In this document: piece after piece, positions 1 through 8,820 of the stretch
Numbering within the stretch: the first letter of the stretch is position 1
How the letters are laid out: each line of letters begins with the position of its first letter
NCBI RefSeq assembly: GCF_023703375.1
Contig: NZ_JAMQGO010000003.1
Coordinates: 1 to 64,000 of the forward strand
Source: Lutimaribacter degradans
GTDB taxonomy: Bacteria; Pseudomonadota; Alphaproteobacteria; Rhodobacterales; Rhodobacteraceae
DNA: 64,000 nt
Direction: 5' to 3'
Made by a program: the position numbers and the translations under genes
The notes under the pieces: model-generated
Database searches by the model: none
Told to the model about the DNA's origin: nothing
The model's input: only the letters and a program-made list of their open reading frames with translations

Positions 1-75
1 AAAACCGCCGACGATATCCTCGCCCGAGAGAGCCGCGCCCTGAACGCCCTCGATGAAATTCGCGGAAACCGGTAG
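1..75 (+). CDS. 3' end of an unidentified protein (partial)
   Basis: Frame 1 is open from the first base and reads 24 residues (KTADDILARESR, then ALNALDEIRGNR) to a TAG at 73-75. The composition is protein-like (amphipathic, charged, helical). The gene begins left of the window, so its function cannot be told. It points the same way as the RloC-like gene 207 bases downstream and belongs to the mobile element. The call rests only on an open frame and plausible residues. Confidence 0.45.
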   Translation, partial: KTADDILARESRALNALDEIRGNR

Positions 76-282
76 CATGCGTCAGACTCGGAACACTAGC
101 TCGTTATCGAGTACTCACACGAGGCGAACAGGAACTGGCAGGAAGCGTCGACAGCACCGCATCACCGCCGCCCCACCACTTTCCCACAACAAATCAATGG
201 TATTTCGGCAAAATCCTTGCCAGCCTGCGAACGCAGATGGCAGCATTGCCGACAGGTAAGATCAGTTCCAAGACGATGCAAC

Positions 283-2595
283 ATGATTGAAGCGATTAGA
301 CTGGCCAATGAAGGCGCATATGACGAAGATGGCACGCTCCTGAGCGAGCTTCGGCCATTGAACTTTGTCTTTGGCCCGAACGGGTCCGGCAAGACTACGA
401 TTTCCCGTGTCATCGACGGTAGCGGCACACATCCCGACTGCGCGATCACGTGGGCGGCAGGTGCGCCGCTCGAAACGCGCGTGTATCACCGCGATTTCGT
501 CGAGAAGCATTTCGACACCCCTGGAAGCATCAAGGGCATTTACACGCTTGGAGACGGCAATGTTGAGGCCGTGAAAACGGTCGCCGCGCTCAAGGCCGAA
601 GAGGAAGATATTTCAAATAAGCTCAAAGGGCTGAGGAAGACCCTTCACGGTGACGACGGTCAGGGTGGCAAGACGAAGGAGCGCGATGATCTCGATGTAC
701 AGCTCAGGGACGACGTCTGGAAGGCCAAGGCGAAGTTCGACGAGCTGAGCGACGCCTTCTCCGGTGTGAACAAGAGCAAGGCCAAGTTTGTCGAGCGCTA
801 CCTTAACGAGGCCGAGAACAACAAGGCAGACCTTCGCGACATTGCCGACCTGCGTACCGACGCCGCGAGTGTATTTTCGAACGAGCTGTCTCACGCGCAG
901 ACGGTGCCAAAGCCCGATTGCACCGCGCTCGTGGCCCTCGAAAACGACGCAATCCTGTCAAAGAAGGTGATCGGCAAGGCTGATGTGGATATCGCGGCAC
1001 TGATCGAGAAGCTCGGGAACAGCGACTGGGTACAACAAGGGCGGGAATACTTCAAAGAACTGGATGATCAGTGTCCGTTCTGCCAACAAAAGACCGATGC
1101 GGCGTTCCGGCAGAGCCTCGAAGAGTATTTTGACGAGAGCTATGTCAACGATCTGGCGGCCATCGAGAGTTTGCGTGCGGACTACGCCGGAATGTCTACG
1201 GACCTGCTCGACGCCTATGGTACAACGGCTGTCACCGAATCCCCGTTTCTGGATCGGGAAGCGTTCGACAAAGACCTCGCCACGCTGCGCCTTGCATTGG
1301 AAGCCAACGCCGCAACGATTGAAGATAAAAGGAAGGAGCCGAGTGCCGCCGCGACACTCAAGGACACAGCGTCTCTTTTTGCGGCCGTGGACGCGCACAT
1401 TGATGCCGCAAACGCCAGTGTCCAGGTAAACAACGACACGCTGGCGAACCTGGACGCGCGCAAGCGGACACTGACGTCTCAGGTCTGGCGGCGGCTTCTC
1501 GAAGATTCGAAGCCGATATACGGCAAATACAAAGCCGATGCGCTGAAACTCGATAGCGCGATCAACGGCTTGTCGACCAAGATCGACGAACGCACCAAAG
1601 AGTTGCAGGCCAAGGGCGATGAAATCGAGGAAAACGAAAAGAAGATCACGAGCATCAAGCCGACAATCGAAGAGATCAACAAGCTACTCAAATCCTTCGG
1701 CTTCGTGAATTTTCACCTTGTGGAAAGCACCGATGACGGCTTCTACGAGGTCAAACGTCCTGGCGGCGAGGACGCCAAAGGCTCCCTGAGTGAAGGCGAG
1801 AAATCCTTCATCACCTTTCTGTATTTCTACCATCATGTGAAGGGCTCGTTCTCGTCGAGCGGCGCCAACACGAACCGGATTGTCGTATTCGATGATCCGG
1901 TTTCGAGCCTCGATGCCGATATCCTGTTCATCGTCTGCAACCTGATCAAGGGCATCGTGAACGAGATGCGCGACGGTGCGGGTGCCATCAAGCAGGTCTT
2001 CGTGCTGACCCACAACATCTACTTTCACAAGGAGATCACGTTTCACAAGCGGCGCAGCGGTGCCGACGCCATGAACGATGAGACGTTCTGGATCATTCGC
2101 AAGTCCACAAGCCGGTCGGAGCTGATTCGTAGCCCCGAGAATCCAATCAAATCGAGCTACGAGCTACTATGGCGGGAAGTGCGGCAGGACCCACCTTCCG
2201 ATACCGCCATTCAGAACGTCATGCGCCGGATTCTGGAGCATTACTTCAAGTTTTTCGGCGGTGTCGCACCCGAAGAAATTATTGAAGAGTTCGAGGGCAA
2301 GGAAAAGATGATTTGCGGCTCGCTTTTCTCTTGGATTAATGACGGCTCGCACTTTGCCAATGACGACTTGTTCATGTCGTGCGATCCGGGACAGATTGAC
2401 CGGTATTTGTCCGTCTTCCGTCGCATCTTCGAAGTCTCCGGCCATCACGGTCATTACAAGATGATGATGGGAGATTCTTACTCCGAATTGCCGCTCAAAG
2501 CGACGGAGCAAGAACCGGAGATTGAAGCGGAAGCGCCCGAAGTCCTTGATATCGAGGATGCTGCGGATTCGTCTGCTGCTTCAAATAACGCCTGA
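283..2595 (+). CDS. RloC-like AAA/ABC ATPase with zinc hook, candidate anticodon nuclease
   Basis: A 770-residue SMC/ABC-type ATPase of the AAA_13 (PrrC/RloC) class. Visible motifs are Walker A GPNGSGKT (31-38), a central coiled-coil region with a CPFC zinc hook (Cys264/Cys267), ABC signature LSEGEKS (502-508), Walker B plus D-loop DDPVSSLD (537-544) and an H-loop His577. The C-terminal part has Arg648-x3-Glu652 and His690, matching in order and roughly in spacing the Arg-Glu-His active site known for PrrC tRNA anticodon nuclease. A zinc hook plus ATPase plus nuclease triad is the RloC layout; tRNA cleavage here is an inference. ATG 283 is chosen over TTG 217 because family proteins start just before the P-loop, though no strong ribosome site is seen. 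The 3' end overlaps the convergent mcrC-like gene by 15 bases. Alternative: an AAA_13 ATPase with another effector activity. Confidence 0.75.
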   Translation: MIEAIRLANEGAYDEDGTLLSELRPLNFVFGPNGSGKTTISRVIDGSGTHPDCAITWAAGAPLETRVYHRDFVEKHFDTPGSIKGIYTLGDGNVEAVKTVAALKAEEEDISNKLKGLRKTLHGDDGQGGKTKERDDLDVQLRDDVWKAKAKFDELSDAFSGVNKSKAKFVERYLNEAENNKADLRDIADLRTDAASVFSNELSHAQTVPKPDCTALVALENDAILSKKVIGKADVDIAALIEKLGNSDWVQQGREYFKELDDQCPFCQQKTDAAFRQSLEEYFDESYVNDLAAIESLRADYAGMSTDLLDAYGTTAVTESPFLDREAFDKDLATLRLALEANAATIEDKRKEPSAAATLKDTASLFAAVDAHIDAANASVQVNNDTLANLDARKRTLTSQVWRRLLEDSKPIYGKYKADALKLDSAINGLSTKIDERTKELQAKGDEIEENEKKITSIKPTIEEINKLLKSFGFVNFHLVESTDDGFYEVKRPGGEDAKGSLSEGEKSFITFLYFYHHVKGSFSSSGANTNRIVVFDDPVSSLDADILFIVCNLIKGIVNEMRDGAGAIKQVFVLTHNIYFHKEITFHKRRSGADAMNDETFWIIRKSTSRSELIRSPENPIKSSYELLWREVRQDPPSDTAIQNVMRRILEHYFKFFGGVAPEEIIEEFEGKEKMICGSLFSWINDGSHFANDDLFMSCDPGQIDRYLSVFRRIFEVSGHHGHYKMMMGDSYSELPLKATEQEPEIEAEAPEVLDIEDAADSSAASNNA

Positions 2596-3873
2596 GAGAG
2601 CCGTTACGAATTTCTTCAAGCCATCCCGCCTGGAAATACCGCACACACCGAGTTCTACCGCGCGGATATTCACATCTTCCACCGTGACGTTGGAGAACAC
2701 AACGGCGTTCCCAACGGTGCAACGCTCCGGATTTGATGGATCGGCGCTCTTCGGATAGGCGAGAACCACATCGTTGACGGCCGTCGCGCGGGAAAACGCC
2801 AGCGCTTCGTAGATATCCGCATTCGAAACACTCTGGGCGCCGCGCCGTTCGACATGCCCCTTATACTTCGCATCGATGATCACCTTGCGGATGCCTGTCG
2901 CCTCGTGAACGCTTGCCAATGCATCGGGGTATACAGTGAGCGGCGACTTTTCGGTACCTTTCATCCGCACGCCCAGCCGATGACCGGCCTGAATAGAGAC
3001 GTTCTTGCCGCCCATGCCCGAGCGCAGCGCAATCGAAACCAGATGTTCCCAGACCTGCCACGTCGTCATCACGAAACCAGGGGCCAGCGCGTTTCTCGGG
3101 TCGTAGGCCCCGCCAAGTCCCCGCAGAATATCAAGAGAGAGATCGTATGTGGGTTGCCAGCTTCTTGCACGGCTCGGAACCTGCCGGTTGTCCAGGCGTG
3201 ACGGCGCCCGTTGACGTGGAAGGTTCTCGGCGACCCGTTCCAGGCGGGCGCGGGTTTCCGCGTCGGGGACTACAGGAGCGAGCTGCGCAGCGGCAGCGCG
3301 AATAACACCGTTGTACGGGTTTATGCGGGTAAACGACGTGACTTCTTGTACGAATCCGTCTTCGGCCGGTGTGATCAGGTCCTCGGGATCATAATCGCCG
3401 TCGATCGCGAACTCCGTCCGCCTGAGACGGCGATATGTACGGAGAGGACGGCGGTGATTCCGCCAATACATCTCGACCAGAGACCGGCCAATCAGGGTAG
3501 CGAGGTCGGAGTTTGCCTGTGCTGCGGCCTGCAATCCTTCATCATCCAGTAACCGGCCATGGTGAGACAGCGTTGCAAGCAGGAAGAAATCTTCCCGCCA
3601 GCCCTCAACGTCACCGAGGAATTTCGGGGCAACTTCAAGCTCAAGACCGCGCGCGAGCACAAGGAGTCCGGCAAAGTTCTGGAACTGGACCTTGTCACCG
3701 ACAAGAGCAATCGGCGCGGCATCAAGGCCAAGCATCCCACGCACCCGTTCACCGGCACCGAGTAACAATTCGCGCGCCTTGCCGACGGAGATATCGCTCT
3801 TGCGGGCGATTTGTTCGGCCAGCGCGGCGGGCTTGGCGTACTCGGTTGCGGTGATGCGCTGCCACTCTCGCAT
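2581..3873 (-). CDS. mcrC: McrC-like PD-(D/E)XK nuclease subunit
   Basis: 430 residues. The C-terminal half carries an McrC-type nuclease core: Glu276 (VWEHL), Pro316-Asp317 and Asp334-Ala335-Lys336 (VIIDAKYKG). In McrBC systems McrC is the DNA-cutting subunit and stimulates the McrB nucleotidase. It is the last gene of a five-gene leftward operon, beginning 5 bases after the McrB-like stop. Its stop lies inside the end of the convergent RloC-like gene. The family call is firm; the target is unknown and probably depends on the upstream methyltransferases and the 191-residue protein. Confidence 0.85.
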   Translation of the reverse strand: MREWQRITATEYAKPAALAEQIARKSDISVGKARELLLGAGERVRGMLGLDAAPIALVGDKVQFQNFAGLLVLARGLELEVAPKFLGDVEGWREDFFLLATLSHHGRLLDDEGLQAAAQANSDLATLIGRSLVEMYWRNHRRPLRTYRRLRRTEFAIDGDYDPEDLITPAEDGFVQEVTSFTRINPYNGVIRAAAAQLAPVVPDAETRARLERVAENLPRQRAPSRLDNRQVPSRARSWQPTYDLSLDILRGLGGAYDPRNALAPGFVMTTWQVWEHLVSIALRSGMGGKNVSIQAGHRLGVRMKGTEKSPLTVYPDALASVHEATGIRKVIIDAKYKGHVERRGAQSVSNADIYEALAFSRATAVNDVVLAYPKSADPSNPERCTVGNAVVFSNVTVEDVNIRAVELGVCGISRRDGLKKFVTALSGVI

Positions 3874-3878
3874 CGGGA

Positions 3879-4997
3879 TTATTCTTCGATTTGGGCAAGC
3901 GCCAGCATCAACCCGTAGATATGGTCCCGCGTCAGCGTGACAGGGCCGTTGATCTGTGCTCTCGGTGCGTCCCCGAAGGTCGTTTCTTCAAGCGTATAGG
4001 GATTTCCGGCGATACCCTGATCGGCATTCAGGACGATTGCCAACCCCCTGACATCCCCAAAGAATGCCTCATCGACATGAGTCTTCACCAGCCGCCAGCA
4101 CGTCGCGAAATGATCGAGCGCCTGCTCGACCGTTCCAGGCTTGCCGTCCGGCGCCATAAGAACGCCGTGGCCGATCCGGAACTCCGGCGCACGTCCGAGC
4201 GCGATCCGCTGGTTTACCGACGCGAAGGCTCTGACTGCGGCTTCGCATACATCGTCGGGCGACGTGGGTGTCGCGGGCAGTGCGCCCGATGGAGTCGCCG
4301 ACAGGCCGAAATGATCCCGGAGTATTTTTACCGACGGCTCAAGGTTGAGCGGCGCCCAACGGCGCAGGAACGCAACATCAAGAGGCTCGACCGATACATC
4401 CGCCTGGTTCATGGCGGCAAGAATATAGAGCTTCGACGGAAAGGCATATTCGACAAGCTCTCCGTCGGCCGGATTAAGCAGGTCAAAATACTGCGTATTT
4501 TTAGTCGGCTTGCCGTCCGCGCCAAGGCGTTTCTCGGCCTCCATGGCTACAATCGCGCCGCCGAATACCTGCACGGTCGGGCCGCGATTGACTTCATCGA
4601 TGATCAGCAGCGCGGCACTTTCGGGTTCCTTGGCAAACTCGCTGGCGCGGTAAAGAATGCCTTCTGTGATACGAAACGATCCGGCCGCCTTTCCTTCGCG
4701 AACATCCGGCATCATGCCCGTGAGGAAGTCCCTATGCTTGCTGGACTGATGCAGGACAGCCCGAAAGACCTTACGGTTCTTCGCCTTGCCGATATCGCCA
4801 GGCAGGCCGGAGGTCGCGGCAGGCGGTATCGGAACCTCGGCGTCCGGATCATAGCGCGGCGTGCTCCCTGTGCGTCGGTTTGCGAAGAGATGGGCGACTT
4901 CGCTCAGCAACATTGACTTGCCCGTACCGGGCGGGCCGGAAAGAAGAACGTTCCGGCGCGCTTCCAAAAGGCTCAGGACTTCCTTCGCATCAACCAC
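3879..4997 (-). CDS. McrB-like AAA+ NTPase lacking an N-terminal recognition domain
   Basis: 372 residues of the McrB/MoxR (AAA_5) clade. Walker A GPPGTGKS at 21-28, Walker B IIDEVNRG at 132-139 and the McrB signature MNQAD at 196-200, followed by LDVAFLRRW. In McrB this motor is a GTPase that translocates DNA for McrC. The Walker A lies only 21 residues from the start, so there is no room for the N-terminal modified-DNA-binding domain of classical McrB. The start is GTG at 4997, overlapping the upstream 191-residue gene by 8 bases. The missing specificity domain may be supplied by that neighbour (inference). Confidence 0.85.
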   Translation of the reverse strand: MVDAKEVLSLLEARRNVLLSGPPGTGKSMLLSEVAHLFANRRTGSTPRYDPDAEVPIPPAATSGLPGDIGKAKNRKVFRAVLHQSSKHRDFLTGMMPDVREGKAAGSFRITEGILYRASEFAKEPESAALLIIDEVNRGPTVQVFGGAIVAMEAEKRLGADGKPTKNTQYFDLLNPADGELVEYAFPSKLYILAAMNQADVSVEPLDVAFLRRWAPLNLEPSVKILRDHFGLSATPSGALPATPTSPDDVCEAAVRAFASVNQRIALGRAPEFRIGHGVLMAPDGKPGTVEQALDHFATCWRLVKTHVDEAFFGDVRGLAIVLNADQGIAGNPYTLEETTFGDAPRAQINGPVTLTRDHIYGLMLALAQIEE

Positions 4998-5565
4998 CGC
5001 AGTAGCTCTCCTTCTCCTTCAAATCCAGGAATGCCGATTTGGGACCCCGATAGCGCTGCGTCTCCTGAATCCATTTTTTCGAGAAGTTCTTCACCGTTGG
5101 GTCCCAGTTCCCCGTCTCGAGAACGGTCTCGGTGGTAAAGAAGAGCCGGATAACGCCGTCTTCCTGTTGAAAGAGCATAAGCACCGAAAGTCCGCCGTCC
5201 GGATCATCTTCGATCAGGTGGTCGGCATGCCATTGATAGACTTTGGCCATACGGCATTCATTGGGGCGATTGTTCTGGTGCGGCCAGATTTCGAGTCGGC
5301 CCGTTTTATCTTGCCCGCCGTCTGTCCAAACGATGTCATCTACAAGAATCTCGGTGGTTCCGCCCGTGCGGGGACGATTGACGGTTTCACGACCGGAAAG
5401 CATGCGTTCGAGGAACGGCCAGAACCGGTCTTCCGGTCGTACGCGTAGATCGCGGGGGCCGCCGCCGCTATCCGTATCGTTCGCCTTTGCAATGAACTTG
5501 CGACGGTCGCCATCATCAATGCGGAACAAAAATACACGTACAACATTCAATCCGTTATTGCTCAC
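4990..5565 (-). CDS. Unrecognised 191-residue protein of the restriction operon; candidate specificity subunit
   Basis: I do not recognise a family. The protein is 191 residues, mixed alpha/beta by eye, with several aromatic residues (for example RFWPFLERM, IVWTDGG, LFFTTETV) and no signal peptide or membrane segment. GTG 5565 is chosen because a GGAGG ribosome site sits 6 bases upstream; a TTG two codons earlier lies inside the spacer. It overlaps the methyltransferase by 11 bases and the McrB-like gene by 8, so translation is probably coupled. The McrB-like partner has no N-terminal recognition domain, which makes this a candidate separate target-recognition or modified-base-sensing subunit. 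That role is inference from position only. Confidence 0.7.
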   Translation of the reverse strand: MSNNGLNVVRVFLFRIDDGDRRKFIAKANDTDSGGGPRDLRVRPEDRFWPFLERMLSGRETVNRPRTGGTTEILVDDIVWTDGGQDKTGRLEIWPHQNNRPNECRMAKVYQWHADHLIEDDPDGGLSVLMLFQQEDGVIRLFFTTETVLETGNWDPTVKNFSKKWIQETQRYRGPKSAFLDLKEKESYCGG

Positions 5566-7780
5566 GTGCAACCTCCACTATGCTTTCAAGCGAGGATGAA
5601 AATTCAGAGCTGACATATGCAACAGCACCCGCGCGCTTTGCATCCGACACACGTTGGTCTGCCGCACCGTTTTTCTTCTTCTTGCGACGCGCCCAGGCGT
5701 GTAAAAGGAGATCCGGCGTAATGGTCGATTGAAATTCGCCGTGCAGTGGCGGTTGTCCCCTGTCGAGTAACGGGAAATCCGTGAGCATCAGCCGCAAATC
5801 GGTTTCCGTGCAGCCGTAGGCGTTTGCGACCAGAACGTCGGCTTCGGCTTTAAGCTGCGCAATTTTCCAGCATGTCTCGAACGATTTGGTGCCGTTTCTG
5901 TCGAACATTGAGAGCTGGCGTGCAATCTCGATGAGACGCCGTGCGGGCAGACTTTCAATGTCCAACGGGGGTAGCTTGACGGACAGCAAGACAAAGTAAT
6001 TGACAGTAGTTGTCACGACACGGCGCAAGAGCCAATCGAAAGGCAGGGAGTTCACGATCGAGAGCCATAGAAGGATACGCTCTTCTGATGGATCATTCGG
6101 AAACTCGACTGTCGGGACTTTATTGCCGCAGACGACCTCTGGCGGCACAACCGCCGCCATCATCGAGCGTTCGTTTGTTTGGCCGGTGATGTCACAGAAC
6201 CCTGCACGCACGCGTTCAATACGCCCCCGTGCCTTAGAACCAAGCGCGGTGCGCGGCATCCAGAATTGCGGCTGCAAGGTGCTCCGGCCTGGCGGCAGGT
6301 TGTCCCAGACGGCGCTTCTGCCTTCGCCAAACGCGTAAGCCTTGCAACCCAGACGATGCTGCTGGACCATGCGGCCCTCGATAACGGGCAACCGGTCCGG
6401 TGCCGGAGATTTCCGGAAATAGCGCCGCCCGTGGGTCATATCGACCTCGCGGCAGATTGCCGGATACCAGGGCGAGTCCGGACAATCCGGCGAAACCCCG
6501 TTGCCCTGCATCTTCTTGAACAGGCGCCATTCGGCTGCCGTACGGACTTCCGGAATGGTCAGATCGGGACGCAGGGACTTGAGCGTAGTAACCGGCAGGG
6601 CGACGGCTGGTGAAGATTCGATCCCGTCTCTGTCGGCACGCGCGTGGGACAGGCGGATACTCCGGCACGCGGAATCAGCCTGATGAGCTTTTGTGTAGTC
6701 GACCAGCAGGAATTTGAAGCGCGTGTCGATCGCAAAGTGCCGCGCCTTGTTGTCGAGGACGGTGACCGTCAGCTTTTTGCAGGACGCGATTAGTTCCCTG
6801 CGCAGATATTGCGTGTTCAGAGACCGGATCAGACCTGCCGGAACGAGCAGCGCCCCGCCGCCCCCTGGACGCGTCAGCTTCAGAAGCAGCTCGGTGAACG
6901 CGACATACAGATCGGGTTCCCCTTTCGCCAGCGCCGGATATCGCTCGACCAGTCGTGAAGCGAGCCTTGCCTTGTCAGCTTTTGCGGCCTCGTACCCGGT
7001 CAAGGTCGTCTTGTCGTAGCTTGAGCCGTAGTGTCGCGTTTCGCCGTTGGCTTTGAGGTATTCATGGCGGGAAAGTTTCACTTTCTCCCACGGCGGGTTT
7101 GCGATCACGAGATCGAAGCCGTCCGGCGCAAGTGCCTCCCACTCCGCTTCCGTTGCCATAAGGCTATCCTGAATGCGCCACTTCGCGCGCATGGCATGAA
7201 GCGCATCCAGGTCATCCGTCAGCGCCGAGAGAGATATAAGCGTCCCTCTGAGGGCGAGAGGCGAGAGATCGGCGGCATAGACGCTGTTCCGCAGCCAGTC
7301 ACTCGTGAGAATCCGGTCCGAGCCGCAAGCCACGATGGATACGGCGGCAAGCAGGATACCGGCGCCGCAGGCCGGATCGACCACCTTCATATCCGGCTTG
7401 AGACGATCTTCGACAGATTGCGCCAGATGCAGCGCCAGCCTGAAATCCGTATGATAGGCGCCGCTTGATTTGCGCTCGGCATCATCGAGGGATTCGCGCG
7501 CAAGGGCGCTAAGCGCGAGTACAGGATGGATGTTGCAATCATCGATTGCCTGCACGATGGCACGGGCATCATCGAGAAGCTCGTCTGGCGGCTTTGCCGC
7601 ATCTATCCCGAACTGATCTTGAAATGCTTGCAAGTCGAAGCCACCGATCCGCGATGCGGCGGCTTCAAGAAGCTGCAAACGGTATTCGTTTCTGGCCGTC
7701 CGTACACCGGAGAGAAGCCTCTCGATAATCGCATCAATTTCCGCAAGACGGCTCAGTTCCAGCGTGTTAGATGATATCAT
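5555..7780 (-). CDS. NPPW-class N6-adenine DNA methyltransferase (Eco57I/HsdM-like)
   Basis: 741 residues. Motif X-like GAYHTDFRLA (108-117), S-adenosylmethionine motif I DPACGAG (135-141) and catalytic motif IV NPPW (228-231) identify a gamma-type N6-adenine methyltransferase related to Eco57I and HsdM enzymes. The last roughly 350 residues fit a target-recognition region. It overlaps the D12-class gene by an ATGA junction and the next gene by 11 bases. Its likely role is to protect one strand of the host recognition site from the McrBC-like nuclease encoded downstream. There is no fused nuclease domain that I can see, so it is not an obvious type IIG enzyme. Confidence 0.85.
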   Translation of the reverse strand: MISSNTLELSRLAEIDAIIERLLSGVRTARNEYRLQLLEAAASRIGGFDLQAFQDQFGIDAAKPPDELLDDARAIVQAIDDCNIHPVLALSALARESLDDAERKSSGAYHTDFRLALHLAQSVEDRLKPDMKVVDPACGAGILLAAVSIVACGSDRILTSDWLRNSVYAADLSPLALRGTLISLSALTDDLDALHAMRAKWRIQDSLMATEAEWEALAPDGFDLVIANPPWEKVKLSRHEYLKANGETRHYGSSYDKTTLTGYEAAKADKARLASRLVERYPALAKGEPDLYVAFTELLLKLTRPGGGGALLVPAGLIRSLNTQYLRRELIASCKKLTVTVLDNKARHFAIDTRFKFLLVDYTKAHQADSACRSIRLSHARADRDGIESSPAVALPVTTLKSLRPDLTIPEVRTAAEWRLFKKMQGNGVSPDCPDSPWYPAICREVDMTHGRRYFRKSPAPDRLPVIEGRMVQQHRLGCKAYAFGEGRSAVWDNLPPGRSTLQPQFWMPRTALGSKARGRIERVRAGFCDITGQTNERSMMAAVVPPEVVCGNKVPTVEFPNDPSEERILLWLSIVNSLPFDWLLRRVVTTTVNYFVLLSVKLPPLDIESLPARRLIEIARQLSMFDRNGTKSFETCWKIAQLKAEADVLVANAYGCTETDLRLMLTDFPLLDRGQPPLHGEFQSTITPDLLLHAWARRKKKKNGAADQRVSDAKRAGAVAYVSSEFSSSLESIVEVAREQ

Positions 7781-8820
7781 GCCGCCACCATACTCGCCTC
7801 TGCCGTTTTCTCGACATAGAACAGCACCTCACCAACCTCGGAACCGCCCTCGCTTGCCGCGCGGTTCGGACGGTACCGGCCAACGGATTCCAGATCGTTG
7901 CGCACGACATTGCCCAGTCTTTGTAGCGCTTCACCAAGAACCTCCAGCGGTACATGTGCTTCGGCGCTGTAAGACAGAAAGACGCGGCGCGCGGGGATCG
8001 TTGCGACCAGCTTTTCAAGTGCGTCGGCAGCGCGCACCTTATAGCAATAATCCGAAGCAATGTGCTGCCACGGGCGAATACCGCATACGCCCACGACTTC
8101 CGGTTCGTCGCCGAGAGCGATGGTTTCAAGGATGTGGTAATAGGCTGCGTATTGCCGTTTCGTGTAGGGCGGATCGAGATAGACTGTATCGTCCGGCTTA
8201 CATTCCACCTCAAGAACGTCGCGGTTGGACATACTTGCAGCCGGAGCCTCTTCAGGGATGACGCGCGGTGAAAGCACCAATCTATCCAAAGATTGCCGCT
8301 GCCATTTTGAGAGAAAGCATCCGTAGGTCCCCGCCGTATTAGCGACGCGGTTCGCCGCGCCCATCAAATCGGCTATCAGCACATAGGCTTCGGCGTCGGT
8401 GATTTCGCCTTCTCTCGACCAAGCCGATATTTGCTGCCTGATGCCGTCAATTCTTTGCGCGTTATGCTCTGTGAAATATTTACGCTCAGTGGCGCAATGA
8501 CCGGACGAGGCGGGACTATACTCCCGCCAAATGAATCCTGTCACGGATTCAGCGCGATTTAACGCGGCAAGTGCACCCTCATAGCCTCCAAGCTTCTTAA
8601 ACGGCACCTGCTTACGCGAGGTGACGCGAGCCAAAGACATAATAGATGAGCTGGCAAGATGATCATTTACGAGAACGGGCCATCCGGCTTTAGACGCCGC
8701 GTCGGCAACCGCCCCCGTTCCACAGAATGCATCAATGAATTTTCCACCATCAGGTTTTCCGATATGGTCAAGGATTGCATCAACCAATCGCGCTTTCGAA
8801 CCGATATACCTGAATGACAT
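7777..8820 (-). CDS. D12-class (Dam-like) N6-adenine DNA methyltransferase
   Basis: 347 residues with the D12 layout: motif X YIGSK (5-9), motif I FIDAFCGTG (28-36) and catalytic DPPY (216-219). Members methylate adenine N6 and occur as Dam orphans or as the modification half of type II/IIS systems. It is the first gene of the leftward operon, with an ATGA overlap onto the second methyltransferase. Two different adenine methyltransferases in one operon commonly mean that each strand of an asymmetric site has its own enzyme (established for several type IIS systems; inferred here). Confidence 0.88.
   Translation of the reverse strand: MSFRYIGSKARLVDAILDHIGKPDGGKFIDAFCGTGAVADAASKAGWPVLVNDHLASSSIMSLARVTSRKQVPFKKLGGYEGALAALNRAESVTGFIWREYSPASSGHCATERKYFTEHNAQRIDGIRQQISAWSREGEITDAEAYVLIADLMGAANRVANTAGTYGCFLSKWQRQSLDRLVLSPRVIPEEAPAASMSNRDVLEVECKPDDTVYLDPPYTKRQYAAYYHILETIALGDEPEVVGVCGIRPWQHIASDYCYKVRAADALEKLVATIPARRVFLSYSAEAHVPLEVLGEALQRLGNVVRNDLESVGRYRPNRAASEGGSEVGEVLFYVEKTAEASMVAA

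Noticed and set aside
3891..4916. 341-codon frame antisense to the McrB-like gene
   Set aside because: Shadow of the GC-biased codon use of the real gene; residues are Arg/His-rich without any motif.
5565..5571. TTG start two codons upstream for the 191-residue protein
   Set aside because: GGAGG is 6 bases before GTG 5565 and directly touches the TTG, so GTG fits better.
7777..8820. The D12 methyltransferase as a stand-alone Dam
   Set aside because: The ATGA overlap with the next methyltransferase and the coupled downstream genes make it part of the restriction operon rather than a housekeeping Dam.
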